This document shows positions 1-9,113 of a DNA stretch of 64,000 nucleotides, in pieces (position 1 is the stretch's first letter; each line of letters starts with the position of its first letter). The stretch lies in assembly GCF_014174515.1 (NCBI RefSeq), contig NZ_JACJUG010000018.1, positions 41,524 through 105,523 on the forward strand, in the 5' to 3' direction. Below the pieces are notes generated by a model. It saw nothing but the letters and a program-made list of their open reading frames with translations, did no database searches and was not told where the DNA came from. A program made the position numbers and the translations under genes. This stretch comes from Mitsuaria sp. WAJ17. Its GTDB lineage: Bacteria > Pseudomonadota > Gammaproteobacteria > Burkholderiales > Burkholderiaceae_C.

Positions 1-899
1 TGATTCTGGTCGAGGTCCGAGCCCAGGTGGGCGAAGTGGTCCGCCGCGGCCAGTTGCTGGCCCGTCTGCAAGACCTGGGCGTGCAGGCCGACCTGGCCCA
101 GGCGCGCGCCCAACTGGCCGAGGCCGAGGCCGCGAACGAGCTGGCGCAGGCCGATGCCCGGCGTGCCCGCCAGATCGAGGCGGAAGGCGGCGAGGGGCTG
201 TCGCAGCAGGCCCTGCAGCAGTATGTAGCGCAGGCGCGCAGCACCGCCGCGCGGCTGCTGTCGGCCCAGGCGCGGGTGAAGTCCGAGGAGCTGCGGCTCA
301 GCCAGACGCGCATCGTGGCGGGTGATGATGGGGTCATCAGCGCCAAGACGGCAGTGGAAGGTGCCGTGGCCCAGCCCGGCCAGGAGCTGTTCCGGCTGAT
401 CCGCCAGCAGCGCCTGGAATGGCGGGCCGAGCTGCCTGCCGAGAGCCTGGCCCAACTGCGCGCGGGCGCGCGGGTGCAGGTCCGGCTGCCGGGCCGGGCC
501 GAACCCATAGTGGCCCGGCTGCGCACCCTGGCGCCCACGGTGGATGCGCAGTCCCGCATGGGTCTGGCCTATGTGGACCTGCCCGTTGGCACCGGTCTGC
601 GGGCCGGCAGCTTCCTGCAGGGCAGCTTCGAGCAGGGCAGCGGCGAGGCCCTGCATGTGCCGCAGAGCGCCGTGCAGCTGCGCGAAGGGTTTGCCTATGT
701 GTTCAAGGCGGGCGCCGATGGCCGCGTGCAGCAGGCCAAGGTGAGCCTGGGCCGTCGCCAGGGCGATCGCGTGGAGGTGCTTCAGGGGCTGGAGCCTGCG
801 GCCCGCATCGTCGCGGCCGGCGTCGGCTTCCTGGTCGATGGCGACCGCGTGCAGGTGGTGACCGGGGCAGCCCCGGCCGGCCCCGCCGCGTCGCGCTGA
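1..899 (+). CDS. RND efflux periplasmic adaptor subunit (5' end outside window)
   Basis: The frame is open from base 3, so the N-terminus, with any signal peptide or lipobox, lies upstream of the window. What remains shows the membrane-fusion-protein plan: a half lipoyl segment (VGEVVRRGQLLARL), an alpha-helical hairpin rich in Ala, Gln and Arg (LAQARAQLAEAEAANELAQ), the second lipoyl half (GDDGVISAKTAVEGAVAQPG), and beta-barrel and membrane-proximal domains. In the family this subunit bridges an inner-membrane RND pump to an outer-membrane channel. The pump gene starts 13 bases downstream, so the two form one operon. Substrate cannot be read from the sequence. Confidence 0.9.
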   Translation, partial: ILVEVRAQVGEVVRRGQLLARLQDLGVQADLAQARAQLAEAEAANELAQADARRARQIEAEGGEGLSQQALQQYVAQARSTAARLLSAQARVKSEELRLSQTRIVAGDDGVISAKTAVEGAVAQPGQELFRLIRQQRLEWRAELPAESLAQLRAGARVQVRLPGRAEPIVARLRTLAPTVDAQSRMGLAYVDLPVGTGLRAGSFLQGSFEQGSGEALHVPQSAVQLREGFAYVFKAGADGRVQQAKVSLGRRQGDRVEVLQGLEPAARIVAAGVGFLVDGDRVQVVTGAAPAGPAASR

Positions 900-912
900 G
901 AAGGGATTGGGC

Positions 913-3900
913 ATGAACATCTCAGCCTGGTGCATCCGCAACCCCATACCTGCGGTCCTGCTCTTTATCATGCTCAGCCTGGGGGGGCTGGCCGGCTTCC
1001 AGGCGATGAAGATCCAGAACTTCCCGGACATCGACCTGCCCACCATCACCGTGACGGCCCTGCTGCCCGGCGCCGCGCCGGGCCAGCTGGAATCGCAGGT
1101 GGCACGCAAGCTGGAGAACCAGATTGCGACGCTGCAGGGCGTCAAGCACATCTACAGCAGCCTCAATGACGGGGTGGCCACGATCACGGCGGAATTCCGC
1201 CTGGAGAAGCGCACGCAGGAAGCGCTGGACGACGTGCGCGAGGCGGTCTCGCGCGTGCGCTCGGACCTGCCGGCGGACATGCGCGATCCCATCATCTCCA
1301 AGCTGGACCTCAGTGGCACGCCCATCTTGACCTACACCGTCGCCTCGGACCGAAAGGACGAGGAGGCGTTGTCCTGGTTCGTGGATCACGAGGTGGCCAA
1401 GCGCATGCTGGCCGTGCGCGGCGTGGGCGCGGTGGGGCGCGTGGGCGGCGTGAGCCGCGAGGTGCGCGTGGAGCTGGACCCGCTGCGCCTGATGGCGCTC
1501 AACACCACGGCGGCCGACGTCTCGCGTCAGCTGCGCCTGATCCAGCAGGAAGCTGCCGGCGGCCGCCTGGACCTGGGCGGCGCCGAGCAGTCGGTGCGCA
1601 CCCTGGCCACGGTGCAGCGCGCCGATGAGCTGGCGGCCATGGAGATCAGCCTGACCGACGGCCGGCGCGCCCGCCTGGACCAACTGGCGCAGGTCTCGGA
1701 CACCGTGGCCGAGCCCCGCTCGGCCGCCTTCCTGGACGGCAAGCCCGTGGTGGGCTTCGAGATCACCCGGACCAAGGGCGCGGGAGAGGTCGAGGTGGCT
1801 CAAGGCGTGCGGGCCGCGGTGGAGGAGTTGCGCGCGGCGCATCCTGAGGTGAGGTTCGATGAATCCTTCAACTTCGTCGATCCTGTCGAGGAGAACTACA
1901 CCGGCTCCATGTACCTCCTGTGGGAGGGTGCGCTTCTGGCGGTGGTGGTCGTGTGGTTCTTCCTGCGCGACTGGCGCGCCACCCTGGTCGCGGCGACGGC
2001 CCTGCCGCTATCGGTGCTGCCCACCTTCGGCCTGATGTACCTGATGGGCTTCACGCTCAATGTGGTGACCCTGCTGTCGCTGTCCCTCGTGGTGGGCGTG
2101 CTGGTGGACGACGCCATCGTCGAGATCGAGAACATCATGCGCCACCTGGCCCAGGGCAAGACGCCCTTTGATGCAGCCATGGAGGCGGCGGACGAGATCG
2201 GTCTGGCGGTGATCGCCACCACCTTCACGCTGATCGCGGTCTTTCTGCCCACGGCCTTCATGAGCGGCGTGCCGGGCAAGTTCTTCGTCCAGTTCGGGTG
2301 GACGGCGGCCATCGCGGTCTTCTTCTCCCTGGTCGTGGCGCGCATGCTGACGCCCATGATGGCGGCCTACATCCTGCGCCCGCCCAGGACGGACCACACC
2401 GACCCGGCCTGGCTGAAGCGCTACCTGGGCTGGGCCCGCTGGGCGCTGAAGCACCGCATCGCCACCCTCCTGATCACGGGGCTGTTCACCGTAGGCTCGC
2501 TGGGGTTGGCGGGCCTGCTGCCCACCGGTTTTCTGCCGCCCGACGATCTGTCGCAGACCCAGGTCACCCTGACCCTCCCGCCGGGCAGCACGCTCAAGGA
2601 GACGCTGGCATTGACCCGGCAGGCCGAGGACCTGGTCAAGGCGCATCCTCAGGTGAGGCTGATCTACACGGCCGTCGGTGGCGGCAGCGCCGGCGCCGAT
2701 CCCTTCATGGGCAGCGGCATGGCCAGCGTCACCAAGTCCACACTGACCCTCAACCTGACGCCACGCAAGGAGCGGCCCGGCATCAGCAAGCAGCGCATCG
2801 AGTCCGAGCTGCGTGAGCGGATGGCGCAGGTGCCCGGGGCTCGCGTCAAGGTGGGCTTTGGCGGCTCGGCCGAGAAGTACATCCTGGTGCTGGCCGGCGA
2901 GGACGGCGAGGCCCTGGCCGTCCATGCCGCCAAGGTGGAGCGCGAGCTGCGCAGCCTGCCCGGCATCGGCGCGGTGACCTCCAGCGCCAGCCTGGTCCGC
3001 CCCGAGCTTCAGATGAGGCCGGACTTCGCCCGCGCGGCCGACCTGGGTGTCAGCGCCGCGGCCATCGCGGACACCTTGCGCGTCGCGACCCTCGGTGACT
3101 ACGAGCAGTCCCTGCCCAAGCTGAACCTCGCGCAGCGCCAGGTGCCCATCGTCGTGCGGCTGCCCGATGCCTCGCGTACCGACCTGGACCTGCTTGCCCG
3201 GCTGCCCGTGCCGGGCGCCAAAGGTCCGGTGCCCCTGGGCCAGGTGGCGGTGCTGGAGCATGCCAGCGGCCCCTCCGAGATCAACCGCTACGACCGGCAG
3301 CGCAACGTCAATTTCGAGATCGAGCTCAACGGCCAGCCGCTCGGCGAGGTCGAGCGCCAGGCCCAGGCCCTGCCCAGCCTCAGGCAGCTGCCTCCCGGCA
3401 TCAGCCAGGCCGTGATCGGAGATGCCGAGGCCATGGGCGAGCTGTTCCAGAGCTTCGGCCTGGCCATGCTCACGGGCGTGCTGTGCATCTATGTGGTGCT
3501 CGTGCTGCTGTTCAAGGATTTCGTGCAGCCGGTGACCATTCTGGCTGCCCTGGTGCTCTCGGTGCCGGGCGCCTTCCTGGCGCTGTTCGTCACGCAGACG
3601 GCCCTGTCCATGCCTTCGATGATCGGCCTGATCATGCTCATGGGAATCGCCACCAAGAACTCCATCCTGCTGGTGGACTACGTGGTGCTGGCCCGCCGCG
3701 AGCACGGGCTCAGCCGCTACGAGGCCATCCTGGATGCCTGCCGCAAGCGCGCTCGGCCCATCGTGATGACTACCATCGCCATGGGCGCCGGCATGATGCC
3801 CATCGCCGTCGGCCTGGGCGTGGATCCCAGCTTCCGTGCACCGATGGCCATCGTCGTGATTGGCGGCCTGATCACTTCCACCTTCTTGAGCCTGCTGGTC

Positions 3901-4002
3901 ATCCCCATCGTCTTCAGCTATGTGGACGACCTCATCGGCTTGCTGAGCCCTGCCCAGCGCCGCGAGCGTCGGGTCGCACAGGGCCGGGTGGAGGCGGCAT
4001 GA
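913..4002 (+). CDS. RND efflux transporter permease subunit (AcrB/HAE1-like)
   Basis: About 1029 residues, the usual length for a proton-driven RND pump. It begins with a cytoplasmic helix and TM1 (MNISAWCIRNPIPAVLL), then a porter domain. TM4 has the expected Asp-Asp pair (VGVLVDDAIVEIEN, near residue 400) used in proton relay, and a second half carries KNSILLVDY near residue 914. The ATG at 913 is preferred over the TTG at 907 because AAGGGA lies six bases upstream of it and directly abuts the TTG. It follows the adaptor gene and overlaps the next gene by four bases (ATGA). The Asp-Asp pair fits the multidrug-type HAE1 branch; the substrate is unknown. Confidence 0.93.
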   Translation: MNISAWCIRNPIPAVLLFIMLSLGGLAGFQAMKIQNFPDIDLPTITVTALLPGAAPGQLESQVARKLENQIATLQGVKHIYSSLNDGVATITAEFRLEKRTQEALDDVREAVSRVRSDLPADMRDPIISKLDLSGTPILTYTVASDRKDEEALSWFVDHEVAKRMLAVRGVGAVGRVGGVSREVRVELDPLRLMALNTTAADVSRQLRLIQQEAAGGRLDLGGAEQSVRTLATVQRADELAAMEISLTDGRRARLDQLAQVSDTVAEPRSAAFLDGKPVVGFEITRTKGAGEVEVAQGVRAAVEELRAAHPEVRFDESFNFVDPVEENYTGSMYLLWEGALLAVVVVWFFLRDWRATLVAATALPLSVLPTFGLMYLMGFTLNVVTLLSLSLVVGVLVDDAIVEIENIMRHLAQGKTPFDAAMEAADEIGLAVIATTFTLIAVFLPTAFMSGVPGKFFVQFGWTAAIAVFFSLVVARMLTPMMAAYILRPPRTDHTDPAWLKRYLGWARWALKHRIATLLITGLFTVGSLGLAGLLPTGFLPPDDLSQTQVTLTLPPGSTLKETLALTRQAEDLVKAHPQVRLIYTAVGGGSAGADPFMGSGMASVTKSTLTLNLTPRKERPGISKQRIESELRERMAQVPGARVKVGFGGSAEKYILVLAGEDGEALAVHAAKVERELRSLPGIGAVTSSASLVRPELQMRPDFARAADLGVSAAAIADTLRVATLGDYEQSLPKLNLAQRQVPIVVRLPDASRTDLDLLARLPVPGAKGPVPLGQVAVLEHASGPSEINRYDRQRNVNFEIELNGQPLGEVERQAQALPSLRQLPPGISQAVIGDAEAMGELFQSFGLAMLTGVLCIYVVLVLLFKDFVQPVTILAALVLSVPGAFLALFVTQTALSMPSMIGLIMLMGIATKNSILLVDYVVLARREHGLSRYEAILDACRKRARPIVMTTIAMGAGMMPIAVGLGVDPSFRAPMAIVVIGGLITSTFLSLLVIPIVFSYVDDLIGLLSPAQRRERRVAQGRVEAA

Positions 4003-5075
4003 AGCCCCGCGCGCGCCTGGGCCGCTGGCTGCGAGGGGCAGGTCTTGCCCTCACCGCTTTACTGCTGGCTGCCAGCCTGCCGGGATGGCAGGCGCTTGCG
4101 TGGACGGCGCAGGTGCCGGCCGAGGGGGTGGGGCAGGCAGCCTCTGTCGTCGCCCCGGCAGCGGCTTCCGCGCCGGTGCTGGCGGGCGATGCTTCGCTTG
4201 TCCAGACCCTGGACCTGGACTGGCACGACGAGCGCCGTCAGCGCGCCGTGCCGGTACGCCTGTACTGGCCGGCACAGGCTGCGGTGGGCCAGGCCGTGCC
4301 CCTGGTGCTGTTCTCGCATGGCATTGGCGGCTCACGCCGGGGCTACAGCTATCTTGGCGCCTACTGGGCCTCGCAGGGCCTCGCCGCCCTGCATGTGCAG
4401 CACGTGGGCTCGGACCGCAGCCTGTGGTCGGGCAATCCGCTGCAGCTGATCGGGCGCCTGCAGGGGGCGGCCCAGGAAGACGAGGCTCTGAACCGCGTGC
4501 AGGACGTGCGCTTCGCGCTGGAACAGCTGCTGGCCAGCGCCTACGGCCCCCTGGTGCGCCGCGACGCCATCATCGCCGCCGGCCATTCCTATGGCGCCAA
4601 CACCACCTTGCTGCTGGCAGGCGCCCAGGTGCAGCGCCAGGGGCAGGTGCTGGATCTGGCCGAGCCACGGCTGCGTGCTGCCATCGTGATCTCTGCCCCG
4701 CCCTTCTATGGCGAGGCTGATCCGCAGCGCATCCTGGCGGGCGTGCGCATTCCCACCCTGCATGTCACGGCCACCGAGGATGTGATCCGCATCCCCGGCT
4801 ACTACTCGCCCGCCAGCGACCGCCTGCAGGTCTTCGAGGCCACCGGTGGGCCGTCCAAGGCCCTGGCTGTCTTCAAGGGCGGCTCGCACAGCATCTTCAC
4901 CGATCGCAGCGGCACGGGTGGCGTCGAGCTCAACCCGCGGGTCAAGGCCGCCACCTGCGAGCTGACCCTGGCCTTTGTGCACGAGGTGCTGGAGGGCGAT
5001 GCCCGTGAGCTGCAGGCCTGGCCTCAGCGCCATGCCGCGCTGCTGAACCGCTTCCAGCCGGCCTCGCCCCCTTGA
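3999..5075 (+). CDS. Secreted alpha/beta hydrolase (dienelactone/PAF-acetylhydrolase-like)
   Basis: 358 residues. The N-terminus has two Arg-rich turns followed by a hydrophobic stretch (LALTALLLAASLPGWQALA), so export is likely. The core shows the hydrolase fold: VPLVLFSHGIGG for the oxyanion region, the nucleophile elbow GHSYGAN, and a late GGSHSIF that supplies the catalytic His. Its ATG overlaps the stop of the RND pump, so it is translationally coupled to the efflux operon, an unusual partner that might act on an efflux substrate (inference). The predicted signal peptide supports the short start rather than the much longer open frame upstream. Confidence 0.8.
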   Translation: MKPRARLGRWLRGAGLALTALLLAASLPGWQALAWTAQVPAEGVGQAASVVAPAAASAPVLAGDASLVQTLDLDWHDERRQRAVPVRLYWPAQAAVGQAVPLVLFSHGIGGSRRGYSYLGAYWASQGLAALHVQHVGSDRSLWSGNPLQLIGRLQGAAQEDEALNRVQDVRFALEQLLASAYGPLVRRDAIIAAGHSYGANTTLLLAGAQVQRQGQVLDLAEPRLRAAIVISAPPFYGEADPQRILAGVRIPTLHVTATEDVIRIPGYYSPASDRLQVFEATGGPSKALAVFKGGSHSIFTDRSGTGGVELNPRVKAATCELTLAFVHEVLEGDARELQAWPQRHAALLNRFQPASPP

Positions 5076-5107
5076 GGGCCTGCCGGCTCAAGCCTCCGGC
5101 AGGGCCC
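5076..5107. terminator. Hairpin between convergent hydrolase and photolyase genes
   Basis: GGGCCTGCCGG and CCGGCAGGGCCC pair around a nine-base loop, with one bulged base. It sits in the 12-base gap and the last codons of phrB, where two genes converge. No T-run follows on either strand, so intrinsic termination is only possible. Confidence 0.35.
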
Positions 5108-6545
5108 GCGACTTGACCACGGCGTAGCGCGCCAGGGTTGCGGCGCGCGCCTCGTCATGGCGCACGACGGGCACCGGGTAGTCTTGACCCAGCACCACGC
5201 CCGCCGCCTGCAGGGCCGGCGGCGGCGCCTCCCAAGGGGCATGGCGCAGGGCGGGCGGCAGGGCGGCCAGCTCGGGCACGTAGCGTTCGATGAAGCGGGC
5301 CTCGGGGTCGAACTTCTTGCTCTGGCTGACCGGGTTGAAGATGCGGAAATAGGGCTGGGCATCGCAGCCGCTGGAGGCCGCCCACTGCCAGCCGCCGTTG
5401 TTGGCCGCGAGGTCGAAGTCCAGCAGCTGCTGAGCGAAATACGCCTCGCCGCGGCGCCAGTCGATGCCCAGGTCCTTCACCAGGAAGCTCGCCGTGACCA
5501 TGCGCAGGCGGTTGTGCATGTAGCCGGTCCCGTTGAGCTGACGCATGGCGGCGTCAACCAGGGGATAGCCCGTCCGGCCCTCGCACCAGGCGGCGAAGTG
5601 CGCCTCGGCCTCGGGGCCCGAAGCCCACTCGATGCGGTCGTACTCGGGCCGGAAGGCCTGCGTCACCACCTGCGGATGGTGGTGCAGGACCTGGTGGTAG
5701 AAGTCCCGCCAGATGAGCTCCGACAGCCACACGCCCGCGCCCGCATCGCCCGCCTGCGCCCGCGTCCAGGCCTCGCGCGCGAGGCGGCGGATGGAGATGG
5801 TGCCGAAGCGCAGGTGCGCGCTGAGGTAGCTGGGGCCCTTGACGGCGGGGAAGTCTCGCTGCTGGTCGTAGCGGTCCATGCGGCCGAGAAAGTCCTGGAA
5901 CAAGGCCTCGGCCCGCGCGCTGCCGCCGCTGAGCAGGGGCGGCAGCTCCAGAGGCTCGAAGCCAATGCTGCTCAGATCGGGCACGCCGTGCGCGGGGCAG
6001 GGCGCCAGCGCCGCGGCGTAGTGGCTGACCGGGTAGCCGGTGAGGAAGAAGGGCGTGAGCTGCCGCAGCCAGGCGTTCCTGTAGGGCGTGAACACGCCAT
6101 AGGGCTTGCCCTGGCCGGTCAGCACCTCGCTGCGCTCGAAGACGACGTGGTCCTTGAAGCTCAGGAAGGCGCGGCGGTGGCGGGCCAGGGCCTGGCTCAC
6201 CTGAGCGTCGCGGGCCAGGGCGGCGGGTTCGTCGTCATGGTTGCAATAGACGGCATCGACGCCCAGCTCGGCAGCCAGGAGCGGGATCTCGTCACACGCG
6301 AGGCCATGGCGCACCAGCAGGCCGGCGCCGGGCTGCAGCGTCGCCAGGGCCTGGTCCAGGGCTTGCAGGGACTGCAGAATGAAGGCCACGCGGCGGTCGC
6401 GGCGGGGCAGGGCGTCCAGGATCCCGGTGTCCAGCACGAAGGCACAGACCACCTGGCGGCTGTTCTTGAGGGCGTGGAAGAGGGCGGCGTGGTCCTCGGC
6501 GCGCAGGTCGCGACGGAACCAGACCAGGGATTTGTCGTGTCGCAT
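5088..6545 (-). CDS. phrB: Deoxyribodipyrimidine photolyase (class I CPD photolyase)
   Basis: 485 residues. The enzyme uses blue light and FADH- to split cyclobutane pyrimidine dimers. The N-terminal Rossmann-like antenna domain opens with SLVWFRRDLRAEDH. The helical FAD domain contains WMHNRLRM-type sequence (GYMHNRLRMVTASFLVKD), the LDFDLAANNGGWQWAASSG stretch near residue 385 and YFRIFNPVSQSKKFDP, all diagnostic of the family. A DASH cryptochrome is less likely given the length and these motifs. It stands alone, convergent with the efflux operon and divergent from yqgE. Confidence 0.93.
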   Translation of the reverse strand: MRHDKSLVWFRRDLRAEDHAALFHALKNSRQVVCAFVLDTGILDALPRRDRRVAFILQSLQALDQALATLQPGAGLLVRHGLACDEIPLLAAELGVDAVYCNHDDEPAALARDAQVSQALARHRRAFLSFKDHVVFERSEVLTGQGKPYGVFTPYRNAWLRQLTPFFLTGYPVSHYAAALAPCPAHGVPDLSSIGFEPLELPPLLSGGSARAEALFQDFLGRMDRYDQQRDFPAVKGPSYLSAHLRFGTISIRRLAREAWTRAQAGDAGAGVWLSELIWRDFYHQVLHHHPQVVTQAFRPEYDRIEWASGPEAEAHFAAWCEGRTGYPLVDAAMRQLNGTGYMHNRLRMVTASFLVKDLGIDWRRGEAYFAQQLLDFDLAANNGGWQWAASSGCDAQPYFRIFNPVSQSKKFDPEARFIERYVPELAALPPALRHAPWEAPPPALQAAGVVLGQDYPVPVVRHDEARAATLARYAVVKSRALPEA

Positions 6546-6591
6546 GGGCCCGGAGTGTCCGCGATGCGGGGGCGACCGAACAGCCAGCCCT

Positions 6592-6597
6592 TAAAAT
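6592..6597 (+). promoter_or_regulatory. -10 element of a probable leaderless promoter for yqgE
   Basis: TAAAAT ends exactly six bases before the yqgE ATG and there is no Shine-Dalgarno. That spacing would start the transcript at or next to the ATG. No good -35 is visible. Confidence 0.5.
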
Positions 6598-6603
6598 GCC
6601 CCC

Positions 6604-7182
6604 ATGCCCAAGGACCGCATCGACCTGACCAACCAGTTCCTCATCGCCATGCCCGGCATGGCCGACGATGCCTTTGCCGGCTCCGTGGTCTATATGTGCG
6701 AGCACAACGAGAAGGGCGCGCTGGGCCTGGTGATCAACAAGCCCATCTCCCTGACCGTGGGCCATCTCTTCGAGAAGGTCGAGCTGGCCCTGCCGGACGA
6801 GGACCTGGCGGCCCGCCCCGTGTTCTACGGCGGTCCGGTGCAGACGGAGCGCGGCTTCGTGCTGCACGAGCGCCTGGACGAGCAGGGGGGGCACTACAAC
6901 GCCACCCTGGCCATTCCCGGCGGCCTGGAGATGACCACCAGCCGCGACGTGCTGGAGGCCCTGAGCCATGGCGCAGGCCCCCGCAAGCTGCTGGTGACCC
7001 TGGGCTACAGCGGCTGGGCCGCCGGGCAGCTGGAGGAGGAGATCGGCCGCAACGGCTGGCTCACCGTGGACGCCACGCCCGAGATCATCTTCGAGACCCC
7101 CGTCGAGCAGCGCTATGAGCGCGCCCTGGGCCTGCTTGGCATCGACCCGCGCATGCTGAGCACGGAGGCGGGGCACGCATGA
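6604..7182 (+). CDS. yqgE: YqgE/AlgH family protein
   Basis: 192 residues, the normal family length. It starts IDLTNQFLIAMPGMADDAF and contains the family hallmarks VYMCEHNEKGALGLVINKP, VFYGGPVQTERGFVLH and LGYSGWAAGQLEEE. The biochemical role is unsettled; a homologue was implicated in alginate regulation in Pseudomonas. It overlaps ruvX by four bases and heads the ruvX-pyrR-pyrB-pyrC'-plsC cluster, an order common in betaproteobacteria. Confidence 0.92.
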   Translation: MPKDRIDLTNQFLIAMPGMADDAFAGSVVYMCEHNEKGALGLVINKPISLTVGHLFEKVELALPDEDLAARPVFYGGPVQTERGFVLHERLDEQGGHYNATLAIPGGLEMTTSRDVLEALSHGAGPRKLLVTLGYSGWAAGQLEEEIGRNGWLTVDATPEIIFETPVEQRYERALGLLGIDPRMLSTEAGHA

Positions 7183-7627
7183 GTGCCGACCGGTTCCCCC
7201 CGTCGATAGCAGCCTCCGCGCCCCGGCCTTCCCTTTCCGATCTTCCCCCTCCCGCCTCCTTGCTGGCCTTCGACTTCGGCACCCGCCGCATCGGCGTGGC
7301 CAAGGGCCATGCGATGCTGAAGCAGGCAGAGCCCCTGCGGGCCATCACTGCCAGCGGCGAGGCCCGCTTCGAGGCCATCGCCCGCCTGATCAAGGACTGG
7401 CAGCCCGACGCTCTCGTGATCGGCGTGCCCTTCCATCCGGACGGCGCCGAGCATGAGATGACCCTGGCAGCGCGGCGCTTCGGGCGCCAGCTCAAGGGCC
7501 GGTTCCGATTGCGCGTCTACGAGGTGGACGAGCGCTACACCAGCGTCGAGGCCGAGAGCCTGGGCGCCCGCGATGTGGACTCCACCTCGGCCGCCCTCAT
7601 TCTTGAACAGTACTTCCGAGAGCATTC

Positions 7628-7631
<4 letters not shown>
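7179..7631 (+). CDS. ruvX: RuvX/YqgF family RNase H-fold nuclease (pre-16S rRNA/Holliday junction type)
   Basis: 150 residues. After a non-conserved Pro/Ser-rich extension of about 28 residues comes the RNase H-like fold with FDFGTRRIGVA (first catalytic Asp), VIGVPFHPDG, DERYTS and the closing DVDSTSAALILEQYF (second acidic cluster). The family is linked to processing of the 5' end of 16S rRNA. It overlaps both neighbours by four bases (ATGA), so translation is coupled from yqgE to pyrR. The long N-terminal extension leaves the exact start uncertain, but the overlap favours this ATG. Confidence 0.92.
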
Positions 7632-8137
<506 letters not shown>

Positions 8138-8142
8138 GCCCC

Positions 8143-9099
8143 ATGCTGTCCAAGCGCAATCCCCAGCTGAACACGCACGGCGAGCTGGTGCACCTGCTCT
8201 CCATCGAGGGCCTGCCCCAGGCCGTCATCCACCAGATCCTGGACACCGCCGGCACCTTCCTGTCGGTCAATGACCGTGAGGTCAAGAAGGTCCCGCTGCT
8301 GCGCGGCAAGTCGGTGTTCAACCTCTTTTTCGAGAACAGCACCCGCACCCGCACCACTTTCGAGATCGCCGCCAAGCGGCTCTCGGCGGACGTGATCAAC
8401 CTCGACATCGCCCGCAGCTCCACCGCCAAGGGCGAGACCCTGCTCGACACCGTGGCCAATCTTTCGGCCATGCATGCCGACATGTTCGTGGTGCGCCACA
8501 GCGAGAGCGGCGCGCCCTACCTGATCGCCCAGCACTGTGCGCCGCACGTGCACGTGGTCAACGCCGGTGACGGCCGGCACGCCCACCCCACGCAGGGCCT
8601 GCTGGACATGTACACCATCCGTCACTACAAGAAGGACTTCCGCAACCTGACGGTGGCCATCGTCGGAGACATCGTGCACTCGCGCGTGGCCCGCTCCGAC
8701 ATCCATGCGCTGAGCATCCTCGGGGTGCCCGAGATCCGCGCCGTGGGCCCCAAGACCCTGGTGCCGGGTGACCTGCGCGAGATGGGCGTGCGCGTCTGCC
8801 ACGACCTGGAGTCCGGCATCAAGGACGCCGACGTCATCATCATGTTGCGCCTGCAGAACGAGCGCATGAACGGCGCCATGCTGCCCAGCACCGGCGAGTT
8901 CTTCAAGAGCTTCGGCCTCACGCCCGAGAAGCTGCAGCTGGCCAAGCCCGACGCCATCGTGATGCATCCGGGCCCCATCAACCGCGGCGTGGAGATCGCC
9001 TCCGAGGTGGCCGACGGCCAGCAGAGCGTGATCCTGCCCCAGGTCACCTTCGGCATCGCGGTGCGCATGGCCGTGATGAGCATCCTGGCCGGCAACTGA
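8143..9099 (+). CDS. pyrB: Aspartate carbamoyltransferase catalytic subunit
   Basis: 318 residues. It condenses carbamoyl phosphate with aspartate, the first committed step of UMP synthesis. The carbamoyl-phosphate motif [13 protein letters not shown], the [11 protein letters not shown] segment and the C-terminal [11 protein letters not shown] are all present. It lies between pyrR and a pyrC homologue that has lost its metal site, so the enzyme is probably the class A type, in which PyrB forms a dodecamer with inactive PyrC' subunits. Confidence 0.96.
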   Translation: MLSKRNPQLNTHGELVHLLSIEGLPQAVIHQILDTAGTFLSVNDREVKKVPLLRGKSVFNLFFENSTRTRTTFEIAAKRLSADVINLDIARSSTAKGETLLDTVANLSAMHADMFVVRHSESGAPYLIAQHCAPHVHVVNAGDGRHAHPTQGLLDMYTIRHYKKDFRNLTVAIVGDIVHSRVARSDIHALSILGVPEIRAVGPKTLVPGDLREMGVRVCHDLESGIKDADVIIMLRLQNERMNGAMLPSTGEFFKSFGLTPEKLQLAKPDAIVMHPGPINRGVEIASEVADGQQSVILPQVTFGIAVRMAVMSILAGN

Positions 9100-9113
9100 G
9101 CGGAGAACAGCAA

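Noticed and set aside
2008..3705. 565-codon minus-strand frame inside the RND pump gene
   Set aside because: Rich in His, Gln and Gly as expected for an antisense shadow, with no domain, while the pump on the other strand is fully family-like.
5157..7118. Long plus-strand open frame of 653 codons antisense to the photolyase gene
   Set aside because: It is the complement of phrB in GC-rich DNA, has no family features, and runs into yqgE in a wrong frame. The photolyase has clear catalytic motifs.
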